Source: Gammaproteobacteria bacterium (GTDB lineage: Bacteria; Pseudomonadota; Gammaproteobacteria; GCA-001735895). Taken from it: 8,792 bases of DNA. The notes under the pieces were generated by a model. The model was given only the letters and a program-made list of their open reading frames with translations. It searched no databases and was not told the origin of the DNA. The position numbers and the translations under genes were made by a program. Where the stretch lies: NCBI GenBank assembly GCA_021767985.1, contig JAASSH010000055.1, positions 1 through 8,792 of the forward strand, in the 5' to 3' direction. Positions 1 to 5,765 of the stretch are shown piece after piece (positions within the stretch are counted from its first letter, which is position 1; each line of letters begins with the position of its first letter).

Positions 1-96
1 CCTGACAATCACTTCGCTTTCGAAGCGGTTGCCTGGTACTGGCACTTCGTGGACGTGGTCTGGCTTGGACTGTTTATTTTCGTTTACTGGTTATAG
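1..96 (+). CDS. coxC: Cytochrome c oxidase subunit III, C-terminal fragment
   Basis: The first 31 codons are open in frame 1 and end at TAG (94-96); the start lies outside the window. The peptide contains [20 protein letters not shown]. The [10 protein letters not shown] motif followed by a hydrophobic helix ending in YWL is the standard end of haem-copper oxidase subunit III, whose last transmembrane helix it forms. Subunit III is a membrane component of the aa3-type terminal oxidase and supports proton uptake and enzyme stability. An intrinsic terminator follows 25 bp after the stop, so this is the last gene of its operon. Identification rests on a short but characteristic tail. A quinol-oxidase subunit III (CyoC) is less likely but cannot be fully excluded from 31 residues. 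Confidence 0.88.
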   Translation, partial: PDNHFAFEAVAWYWHFVDVVWLGLFIFVYWL

Positions 97-120
97 ACAA
101 GCAGCGAACTATGCAAAATT

Positions 121-149
121 AAAAGCCCGGTCTGACCGGGCTTTTTTTT
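121..149 (+). terminator. Intrinsic terminator after coxC, possibly bidirectional
   Basis: A perfect 11-bp stem (121-131 with 135-145; AAAAGCCCGGT / ACCGGGCTTTT) closes a CTG loop, and the run of eight T (142-149) follows. This is a textbook Rho-independent terminator for the cytochrome oxidase operon on +. On the minus strand the hairpin is followed by TTTTAATTTT, so it may also stop transcripts leaving the GGDEF-EAL gene, which ends about 100 bp away. The sequence between them (150-251) shows no other feature. Confidence 0.93.
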
Positions 150-251
150 GCCTGCGTGTAACCGGGACTCGATGATAAAGCGTTTGCTAGATGTGCGGCA
201 TTGCGCGAGGGCAGTAATCTTTATCGTGGGATTTAGTCCGGTAGAGCGGAT

Positions 252-2075
252 TCAGGCGGTGACCTTAGTCGAGCGCGGCTCGTCTTTCTGGTTCCATTGA
301 TCGAGCAGGATTTCGAAATCAGGTGCCGGCACCGGCCGCGAGTAAAGGTAACCCTGGCCGAAATCACAGCCGAATTCCTTGAGTAACCGATTCTGGTTTT
401 CGGTCTCAACGCCTTCCGCAATTACCTTGATGCCGAGTTTTTTCGCCATTACGATGATGGCCTCGCATAACGCCAGGTCGTTTTGCTCATAGTCCAGGTT
501 GCGTACGAAAGACTGGTCGATCTTCAGATAGTCGATGTCAAACTGTTTCAGATAGGACAGCGACGAATAACCGGTGCCGAAATCATCGATCGCAATCTGA
601 ATCTCCGCCTCCCTGAAATCGAGCAGGCGATTGGTGATCTTGTCGCGCGCATCCATCAACAATCCCTCCGTGATCTCGACGCTTATGGCCTGTCCGCTAA
701 TGCCGAGTTCGTCAAGCTGTGCAAACCACGGGCTCATGGCCGCCGCCTCGTCGATCCATTGCCTCGATGACGTATTGATACTGATCTGAAAGTCCGGATC
801 ATAGCGTTCCCGCCATTGGCCGGCCTTTTCGATGGCGTTATAAAAAACCCAGCTGCCAATCTCTGAAATCAAACCGGTTTCTTCTGCAATTGGAATGAAT
901 ACGGCGGGGCTCACCAGGCCAGATTCTGGATGATGCCAACGCAGCAATGCCTCGGCCTTGGTCAATTTATCCTGGTGCAGATCGATAATGGGTTGATAAT
1001 AGATTTCGAACTGTTCGTCGTTAATCGCTTTGCGCAGGTCGCCGATCATTTTGCGTTTTCTGAGCGCGCGCTGCTGCAATTCGGGGGTGAAGAAATTGAA
1101 ACGGTTGCTGCCCTCGGCCTTGGCGGCATACATCGCCTGATCGGCGTTACGTTGCAGGCTTGCGATGTCTTTTGAATCCTGCGGATAAAAAGTTACTCCG
1201 ATACTGGCAGTCAGAAACACTTTTTCGTTGTCGAGTTGAAAAGGCTGCGCCATTGCATCCAGCAACTCCTGGCATATCGGCTGTACCGCCAATTGATCGT
1301 CGATGTTTCCGAGGATTATCGTAAACTCGTCTCCGCTGAGCCGTGAGACCGTATCGATTTCACGCACGACTTTTTGCAGGCGGTTGGCGATTTCGATTAG
1401 CAACAGGTCTCCCATGTCGTGCCCCAGCGAATCGTTGACGTCCTTGAAACGATCGAGGTCCAGGTACATCAGCGCCAGTGACTGGTTGCTGCGGTCGCAG
1501 GAGCGAATTTCGTGTTCGAGCTTTTGTAAAAACAGATTGCGGTTGGGAAGACTGGTCAGCGAATCAAAATTAGCCTGGTTCCAGATCACGGTTTCGGCGT
1601 GCTTGCGCTCCGATATGTCCCGGATGTAGGCATTGAATTCCTGCAGGTCCGGTGAGTCGAGAACCGAAAGCGACATCTCGACCGGAAATTCATGGCCGTC
1701 TCGATGCAGGGCGTGAATCTCGATCAGGGTGTTCAAAACCGAGGATTCTCCGGTCTCGAGATACCTTTTCATTCCCTTGCGATGGGCGGCCCGGTAGCGA
1801 ACCGGGATAATGGTATCTTCGATTCTCTGGTCGAGAATTTCATCGGCACTCCAGCCAAAGATTTTCGCGGCCTGCTGGTTCCAGCCGGTTATATGACCGT
1901 CGAAATCCATTTGTACCAGCGCATCGATCGACGACTCGAAGAAAGCTTCGAGCTTGGTGTGCTGGGCGAGGATGATTTCCTTTTTTTGCCGCAGGTCTGT
2001 CTCGAGCGCCTTGACCCTGGCTTCAAGCTGGCTCTTTTCGACATCGTCTTCAGCAGGAGAATCGGTGTCCGGCAT
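252..2075 (-). CDS. Cytoplasmic PAS-GGDEF-EAL protein (c-di-GMP signalling, probable phosphodiesterase)
   Basis: This 607-residue protein has no signal peptide or membrane segment. An N-terminal coiled coil (about 12-40) leads into a PAS domain (about 41-155, ending in the usual DISERKHAE linker), a GGDEF domain (about 165-327) and an EAL domain (about 340-595). The cyclase signature reads SGDEF (247-251), so the first glycine is replaced, while the inhibitory I-site RxxD (R238, D241) is kept at the correct five-residue distance. The EAL domain has the full catalytic set: E375 in EALLRW, N434, E467, D497-D498, K518, E554 and Q574. From family knowledge this predicts c-di-GMP hydrolysis. Cyclase activity is uncertain, since the SGDEF domain could instead act as a GTP- or c-di-GMP-sensing regulatory module. 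PAS ligand unknown. The ATG at 2075 has only a weak Shine-Dalgarno (GAG). The gene is monocistronic, lying between two terminators, with its own AT-rich upstream region. Confidence 0.93.
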   Translation of the reverse strand: MPDTDSPAEDDVEKSQLEARVKALETDLRQKKEIILAQHTKLEAFFESSIDALVQMDFDGHITGWNQQAAKIFGWSADEILDQRIEDTIIPVRYRAAHRKGMKRYLETGESSVLNTLIEIHALHRDGHEFPVEMSLSVLDSPDLQEFNAYIRDISERKHAETVIWNQANFDSLTSLPNRNLFLQKLEHEIRSCDRSNQSLALMYLDLDRFKDVNDSLGHDMGDLLLIEIANRLQKVVREIDTVSRLSGDEFTIILGNIDDQLAVQPICQELLDAMAQPFQLDNEKVFLTASIGVTFYPQDSKDIASLQRNADQAMYAAKAEGSNRFNFFTPELQQRALRKRKMIGDLRKAINDEQFEIYYQPIIDLHQDKLTKAEALLRWHHPESGLVSPAVFIPIAEETGLISEIGSWVFYNAIEKAGQWRERYDPDFQISINTSSRQWIDEAAAMSPWFAQLDELGISGQAISVEITEGLLMDARDKITNRLLDFREAEIQIAIDDFGTGYSSLSYLKQFDIDYLKIDQSFVRNLDYEQNDLALCEAIIVMAKKLGIKVIAEGVETENQNRLLKEFGCDFGQGYLYSRPVPAPDFEILLDQWNQKDEPRSTKVTA

Positions 2076-2104
2076 ATATATAAACTCGATTGATAACAGC
2101 TTTG

Positions 2105-2110
2105 ATTATA
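2105..2110 (-). promoter_or_regulatory. Candidate -10 box for the PAS-GGDEF-EAL gene
   Basis: On the minus strand an exact TATAAT (2110 to 2105) lies in an AT-rich stretch 30 bp upstream of the start codon, which would give a leader of roughly 23 nt. No convincing -35 hexamer is found at 16-18 bp, so the box may need an activator or be fortuitous. It lies downstream of the rpoH terminator, where an independent promoter would be expected. Confidence 0.45.
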
Positions 2111-2137
2111 GTATTTATTTATAAAGACACCGGACAC

Positions 2138-2162
2138 AAAAAAGCCCGGCGGAACCGGGCTT
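2138..2162 (-). terminator. Intrinsic terminator after rpoH
   Basis: Read on the minus strand, AAGCCCGG (2162-2155) and CCGGGCTT (2149-2142) form an 8-bp GC-rich stem with a 5-nt loop, followed by a run of six T (2143-2138). It begins 26 bp after the rpoH stop codon and separates rpoH from the GGDEF-EAL gene. Its stem core is the same as that of the terminator at 121-149. Confidence 0.9.
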
Positions 2163-2187
2163 CGATTTTGCGGTTTGTCGGTCCGCG

Positions 2188-3054
2188 TCAGGCGACGAAT
2201 GACGACTTAATCGTTTTGAAAGCGTTGCTCTCGATCTGACGAATACGTTCGGCGGAAACACCATACTCGTCCGCCAGCTCATGCAGCGTCGCCTTGGGTT
2301 CGGTAAGCCAGCGACGAGTCACGATAGCCTTGCTGCGATCGTCCAGCTTTTCCAGCGCTGCTCCCAGCATTTGCATGTTATTTTGCTCTGTATCCTGCGA
2401 CTCGAGCAGACGTTCCGGCGACGGGCTGTTGGATGCCAGCGAATTTGCCGGCGCCAGGTAGGCCGAGTCTTCGTCCTCGTCGCTGGACGGGTCGAACGCG
2501 AGGTCGTAGTTGTTGAGACGGTTTTCCATCTCGATTACGTTCTCGCGGGTAACGCCAAGCGTTTCGGCGACGTGATCGATTTCTTCCGACTTGAACCAGC
2601 CGAGTCGGGTTTTCTGGCTGCGCAGTTTGAAGAACAGCTTGCGCTGCGCCTTGGTGGTAGCCACCTTGACGATGCGCCAGTTTTTCAGGATGTACTCGTG
2701 AATTTCGGCCTTGATCCAGTGAACCGCGAAAGACACGAGTCGCACGCCCACTTCGGGGCGGAATCGCTTGACCGCCTTCATGAGTCCGATGCTGCCTTCC
2801 TGGATCAGGTCGGGGACGGGCAGGCCGTAACCGGCATAGTTGTTAGCAATCTTAATGACAAAACGAAGATGCGGCAGGACCAGCTTTTGAGCTGATTCGA
2901 TATTGCCCGTTTCCTGCAGGTCTTTTGCCAGCGAATACTCTTCTTCAGCGCTTAATATAGGTACGCTCCTGGCAGCCTGAATGTAGGCGTCCAAATTGGA
3001 GCTGCCCAGTAAAATGGGCATGTTTTTACCTGTATTGACCAGTTCTGTGCTCAT
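2188..3054 (-). CDS. rpoH: Heat-shock RNA polymerase sigma factor RpoH (sigma-32)
   Basis: This 288-residue group 3 sigma-70 family protein is close to the 284 residues of E. coli RpoH. Region 1.2/2 covers about 18-135, including LIQEGSIGLMKAVKRF (core binding) and VRLVSFAVHWIKAEIHEYIL (regions 2.3-2.4, -10 recognition). The diagnostic RpoH box (137-155, QRKLFFKLR...LGWFK) follows. An acidic linker (about 185-200) leads to region 4 (about 232-285), where LHELADEYGVSAERIRQIE is the -35-binding helix-turn-helix. The box separates RpoH from RpoD, RpoS and FliA. It directs RNA polymerase to chaperone and protease promoters. The ATG at 3054 is supported by AGAGG six bases upstream (3061-3065). Unlike in enterics, it does not directly follow ftsX: slyD and a response-regulator gene intervene, and rpoH has its own promoter, operator and terminator. 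A CIRCE element over the promoter suggests HrcA repression. Confidence 0.97.
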   Translation of the reverse strand: MSTELVNTGKNMPILLGSSNLDAYIQAARSVPILSAEEEYSLAKDLQETGNIESAQKLVLPHLRFVIKIANNYAGYGLPVPDLIQEGSIGLMKAVKRFRPEVGVRLVSFAVHWIKAEIHEYILKNWRIVKVATTKAQRKLFFKLRSQKTRLGWFKSEEIDHVAETLGVTRENVIEMENRLNNYDLAFDPSSDEDEDSAYLAPANSLASNSPSPERLLESQDTEQNNMQMLGAALEKLDDRSKAIVTRRWLTEPKATLHELADEYGVSAERIRQIESNAFKTIKSSFVA

Positions 3055-3079
3055 AGATTTCCTCTGATTTATCTAATTT

Positions 3080-3106
3080 TTAGCACTCATGCTGTTCGAG
3101 TGCTAG
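3080..3106 (-). promoter_or_regulatory. CIRCE operator (predicted HrcA binding site) upstream of rpoH
   Basis: On + the sequence is TTAGCACTC (3080-3088), nine bases, then GAGTGCTAG (3098-3106). The CIRCE consensus is TTAGCACTC-N9-GAGTGCTAA, so 17 of 18 arm positions match and the spacer is exactly nine; only the last base differs. CIRCE is the binding site of the HrcA repressor, classically found before groESL and dnaK/grpE. Here it begins two bases after the predicted rpoH -10 box and covers the predicted start point (about 3102), ending 25 bp before the rpoH ATG. That position suits repression by blocking polymerase. hrcA itself is not in the window. An arrangement this exact is very unlikely by chance. 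Confidence 0.93.
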
Positions 3107-3108
3107 CA

Positions 3109-3138
3109 ATTAGAGCATAAACATCGCTAAAAGTTCAA
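3109..3138 (-). promoter_or_regulatory. Predicted sigma70-type rpoH promoter with extended -10
   Basis: On the minus strand: -35 TTGAAC (3138-3133), an 18-bp spacer, and -10 TCTAAT (3114-3109) preceded by TGC, forming an extended -10. The -10 differs from consensus at one base and the -35 at two. Predicted start about 3102, giving a leader of about 48 nt. Upstream sequence is strongly AT-rich, compatible with an UP element. The CIRCE element lies immediately downstream. The -35 also contains CTTGAA, but no CCCCAT-like sigma-32 -10 box is at the required distance, so direct autoregulation is not supported. Confidence 0.7.
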
Positions 3139-3170
3139 GTTTATTAGCAAATATTAATATTCTCGCTAAA
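3124..3170. repeat. Repeated GCTAA motifs in AT-rich DNA upstream of the rpoH promoter
   Basis: TCGCTAAA occurs twice on + (3124-3131 and 3163-3170, 39 bp apart). An inverted copy of the core, TTAGC, lies between them (3144-3148) and pairs with GCTAA at 3165-3169 around the 12-bp palindrome AATATTAATATT (3151-3162 region). The first copy overlaps the rpoH promoter spacer and the others lie just upstream of the -35. This could be a site for another regulator or an AT-rich UP/bending element. The half-site core resembles the outer part of the CIRCE arms, but spacing does not fit CIRCE. Function unproven. Confidence 0.3.
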
Positions 3171-3303
3171 TGTATGGATATTAAAGAAAAATCACCAGTA
3201 AATACGTCCTCTAAACGGTTATGGATCAGTCTCGTCCGCAGCTCCGAATCCCGGTGCCTGTTTTTCCGAGAACCAAATTAGGCAAAAACCGGGCCGGCAG
3301 TCT

Positions 3304-3312
3304 TGTTATACT
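3304..3312 (+). promoter_or_regulatory. Candidate extended -10 promoter for slyD
   Basis: TGT followed by TATACT (3307-3312) makes an extended -10 with one mismatch to TATAAT. No good -35 is found 16-18 bp upstream, which extended -10 promoters can tolerate. A start near 3319 would leave a leader of about 139 nt before slyD. The rest of the intergenic region (3107-3457) holds the rpoH control elements, possible leader hairpins at 3384-3407, and no credible gene. Confidence 0.4.
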
Positions 3313-3446
3313 CGAAATCCGTAGAGTCAGGCTTGCTTTACTCGTATTGTTAACCCCGCCTTTGCGTAAAGTCTCCAGGTTTACTCGCAGTTTGATCGCG
3401 AGCTGCGTGGAACCCAAATCATCTGTCCCATAAAGGGATACCCAAC

Positions 3447-3461
3447 ATGGAGAAAACATGA
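3447..3461 (+). other. Four-codon mini-ORF overlapping the slyD start (ATGA)
   Basis: ATG at 3447 opens a reading frame of four codons (Met-Glu-Lys-Thr) whose TGA (3459-3461) overlaps the slyD ATG (3458-3460). It has its own possible ribosome binding site, AAAGGG (3432-3437), nine bases upstream. The slyD Shine-Dalgarno GGAGA lies inside it. If translated, it would couple initiation at slyD to a leader peptide; it may equally be accidental. Confidence 0.25.
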
Positions 3462-3943
3462 CTATTGCTCAGCACAAGGTTGTCACCATTCACTACAAGG
3501 TCTCCGATTCCGAAAGTGATGAAGTCATCGATTCCTCGGAAAACGCCGAGCCGATGACTTACCTGCACGGGGCACAGAACATCATCCCCGGCCTGGAACA
3601 GGCCCTCGAGGGTAAGGCGGTTGGCGACGAACTCGAAGTTGTCGTCGAGGCTGCCGAAGCCTACGGCGAGCGCAGCGACGATCGTATTCAACAGGTGCCG
3701 ATGGAGGCTTTCCAGGGAATGGAGAAAGTGGAACCCGGCATGGCTGTCACCGCGCAAACCGATCAGGGTCAGATCAACCTGGTGATTACCGAAGTCAACG
3801 GAGACATGGTGACGGTGGACGCCAATCATCCGCTCGCGGGTAAATCGCTAAAATTCGAGGTTACCGTGGAAGACGTTCGCGATGCGAGCGAGGAAGAAAT
3901 GGCGCATGGGCATGTGCACGGTCCGGGCGGTCACGAGCACTAG
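3458..3943 (+). CDS. slyD: FKBP-type peptidyl-prolyl isomerase, SlyD-like
   Basis: This 161-residue cytoplasmic protein lacks a signal peptide. The split FKBP fold covers about 1-69 and 125-143 (YLHGAQNIIPGLEQALEGK is the typical isomerase core), with the SlyD insert-in-flap chaperone domain between (about 70-125, ending in the conserved VDANHPLAGKSLKFEV). The C-terminal tail is short, HGHVHGPGGHEH, with five histidines, against the long His/Cys-rich tail of the 196-residue E. coli SlyD. Family roles are cis-trans proline isomerisation, holding of unfolded chains and, through the tail, nickel binding in hydrogenase maturation; the short tail suggests reduced metal capacity. The ATG at 3458 follows GGAGA (3449-3453) at about five bases. 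The gene stands alone on +, divergent from rpoH and convergent with the response-regulator gene (26 bp between stops, no clear terminator). FkpB/SlpA is the main alternative, but the histidine tail and NHPLAG favour SlyD. Confidence 0.93.
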   Translation: MTIAQHKVVTIHYKVSDSESDEVIDSSENAEPMTYLHGAQNIIPGLEQALEGKAVGDELEVVVEAAEAYGERSDDRIQQVPMEAFQGMEKVEPGMAVTAQTDQGQINLVITEVNGDMVTVDANHPLAGKSLKFEVTVEDVRDASEEEMAHGHVHGPGGHEH

Positions 3944-3969
3944 CCAGGCCAGGCGTAACAGGCCGGGTT

Positions 3970-4797
3970 TCAGGGATTTAGCGCTTCGCTCTGACGCTTG
4001 ATGTTGACCAGGGTTTGCAGGCGCGCCAGCAAATCGTCTTCATCGACCGGCTTGGTAATGAAATCGTTGGTGCCGGCGCCGAAAATTGCCGTGAAATCGG
4101 TGCGTTCGTCCTCGCCGGGCTCGATTGTCATCAGCAGGATAGGCAGGGTCAGGTAATCCAGCTCGAGCTCGTTGCGAATGCTCTGGATCAGTTCATAGCC
4201 ATTCATCTTGCTGGTTAGCATCAGGTCGGTAATCATGACGTCGAAACTGCAGTTGGCGTCGGCGGCCAGATCCTGTTTCAGGCATTCCAGTGCTTCCGCC
4301 GCGTCGCGGAAATGGACATATGCGATACCGCTCTTGTCGAGTATGCTGGTGGTGATCGCGGTCGAGGTGGCGCTCTTGTCGACGTAGAGAATCTTGACCG
4401 GTAGCTCGTTATGGGTACCCAGGAAGTTAAGAATGAAATTGACCAGTGACCTGTGGCCCTCGGCCTTGTCGAAATAGGCAGTCACGGCGTCGGTGTCTTC
4501 GATGCCGGCGCCCATGACGCGGGTATCGGTATCACCCGAAACCACGAAAATCGCGGTATCCTTGTTTTTTGGAGTTTGACGAATTTCTTCGATGAGTTGA
4601 TAGCCGTCGGTGTCCGGCAGGGTGATGCCGGTAGTGATAATTTCGAACTCGTAGCGTTTGACCGCGGTCATCGCTTCCTTGCCGGTACCGCATGCAATGA
4701 TGTCCAGATCGGGCGCACGGCTGGAAATTTCCTTGAACAGGATAGTCCGCGCCGAATCCGAGGAATCAATCAGCAATATTCGGCGTTTTGCGGGCAT
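3970..4797 (-). CDS. Tandem receiver (REC-REC) response-regulator protein without output domain
   Basis: The 275 residues comprise two CheY-like receivers (about 5-127 and 133-267) joined by a short linker, with no DNA-binding, GGDEF or other effector domain. In REC1 the phospho-acceptor position is occupied by glycine (G57 in IITTGITLPDTDGY), while D11, S87 and K111 remain, so it should not be phosphorylated in the usual way. REC2 keeps D191 (MITDLML), T224 and K249-P250, but its acidic pocket is D140-K141 rather than two acids. REC2 may therefore be the only switchable domain, and REC1 a pseudo-receiver for dimerisation or partner docking. The gene starts 11 bp after ftsX with AGG (4804-4806) six bases before the ATG, so it is almost certainly co-transcribed with ftsYEX. 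No histidine kinase is nearby. Function unknown; a link to FtsEX is inference from position only. Confidence 0.9.
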   Translation of the reverse strand: MPAKRRILLIDSSDSARTILFKEISSRAPDLDIIACGTGKEAMTAVKRYEFEIITTGITLPDTDGYQLIEEIRQTPKNKDTAIFVVSGDTDTRVMGAGIEDTDAVTAYFDKAEGHRSLVNFILNFLGTHNELPVKILYVDKSATSTAITTSILDKSGIAYVHFRDAAEALECLKQDLAADANCSFDVMITDLMLTSKMNGYELIQSIRNELELDYLTLPILLMTIEPGEDERTDFTAIFGAGTNDFITKPVDEDDLLARLQTLVNIKRQSEALNP

Positions 4798-4808
4798 GAA
4801 TGACCTGA

Positions 4809-5765
4809 TTAGCTTGGTTCTATCTGGTTCAGGTGCCGGGCAACTGCAATCCAGGAGCCGGCCAGTCCAAGTAGAGTACTAGATGTGATGAGAATGATAA
4901 AGTCGTGAAACGAAAAAGTAATCAGCGTCAATTCCGACTGGTACAGCAGGTTCAGGCGCTCCAGCGGACCCGAAATGGCGAGATAGCCGATCTCGACGAT
5001 AAGCCAGCTAATTATGCCGCCCAGCAGGCCGTACCAGACGCCACCGTAGAGGAAGGGGCGACGGATAAAAGCGTCGGTGGCGCCGATTAGCTTGGTGACG
5101 ATTATTTCCTGGTAACGGTTCTGAATGTCGAGCCGGATGGTGTTGCCAATGATCAACAATACCGCGCAGGCGAACAGGATGGTGATAATCATAACCGAGC
5201 GTTTGGCGATCTCGATAATCGTGTAGAGCCGCTCCAGCCATTCCGTGTCGAGCTTTGCGATTTCAACCTCCGGCATTGCCTGTAAAGCGTTGAGCAGGTT
5301 GCGTATGGCGAAAGTATCCGCCTCGATCGGCTCGACGATAATGGTATGCGGCAGGGGATTGCTGCTTAACGTATCGATGCTCTTGCCAAAGCCGGAGTTC
5401 TGGCGAAATTCCTCGAGCGACTGGTCGCGCGAGATGAAGCGCGTCGACTCAACCTGCTCCATGCCGGAGATATCTTTTTCCACCGCGCGCGCGCGTTTCT
5501 CGCTGAGATCGAGATCGAGGTAAAGACTGATCTGCGAGCTCGAGCGAAAATCGCCCGACATTGCATCGATGTTTTTCAGGAACAGGTAGAAACCACCAGG
5601 CAGTGACAGCGTAATGCCGATTACCGCGACCGTCATGATGGTGGTTGCGGGAGCCTGGTAAATTTTTCCGAGGCTGAATATCAACGATTGCAGGTGGTGC
5701 AGCAGGTAAGCCGAGATGCGGTTAGTCGTGGCGGGTCCGCGACGTTTGACGTTACTACCAGCCAT
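4809..5765 (-). CDS. ftsX: Cell division ABC transporter permease-like subunit FtsX
   Basis: FtsX pairs with the ATPase FtsE at the division septum and transmits ATP hydrolysis to periplasmic activators of peptidoglycan amidases. The protein, 318 residues from the ATG at 5765, has the family topology. A basic cytoplasmic N-terminus precedes TM1 (about 42-63), followed by a large periplasmic domain (about 65-185) and three more helices (about 189-210, 238-264 and 283-308). NRYQEIIVTKLIGATDAFIRRPFLYGG matches the conserved FtsX cytoplasmic loop before TM3. I prefer this start to an in-frame ATG at 5798 because GGAG lies seven bases upstream and the product begins MAGSNVKRRG. The gene overlaps the ftsE end by 11 bp, indicating translational coupling. 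A (CG)6 run at 5484-5495 encodes an Arg-Ala-Arg-Ala stretch in the periplasmic domain. Confidence 0.95.
   Translation of the reverse strand: MAGSNVKRRGPATTNRISAYLLHHLQSLIFSLGKIYQAPATTIMTVAVIGITLSLPGGFYLFLKNIDAMSGDFRSSSQISLYLDLDLSEKRARAVEKDISGMEQVESTRFISRDQSLEEFRQNSGFGKSIDTLSSNPLPHTIIVEPIEADTFAIRNLLNALQAMPEVEIAKLDTEWLERLYTIIEIAKRSVMIITILFACAVLLIIGNTIRLDIQNRYQEIIVTKLIGATDAFIRRPFLYGGVWYGLLGGIISWLIVEIGYLAISGPLERLNLLYQSELTLITFSFHDFIILITSSTLLGLAGSWIAVARHLNQIEPS

Noticed and set aside
174..225. Inverted repeat GATAAAG (174-180) / CTTTATC (219-225) between coxC and the GGDEF-EAL gene.
   Set aside because: Seven AT-rich pairs with a 38-nt loop give no stable structure; probably chance.
3109..3138. 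A sigma-32 autoregulatory promoter for rpoH, because the minus strand contains CTTGAA at the -35.
   Set aside because: No CCCCAT-like -10 box is found at 13-17 bp. The extended -10 TGC-TCTAAT fits sigma70 instead.
3221..3433. A 70-codon open frame on + upstream of slyD.
   Set aside because: No ribosome binding site, no recognisable protein character, and it would overlap the likely slyD promoter; read as leader or intergenic DNA.
3944..3969. A shared terminator between the convergent slyD and REC-REC genes.
   Set aside because: Only a 4-bp GGCC pairing and no proper T-tract on either strand; transcripts may overlap or end within the opposite gene.
5484..5495. (CG)6 run as a phase-variable or Z-DNA element.
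   Set aside because: It simply encodes Arg-Ala repeats in ftsX; dinucleotide slippage would break an important gene, and the tract is short.
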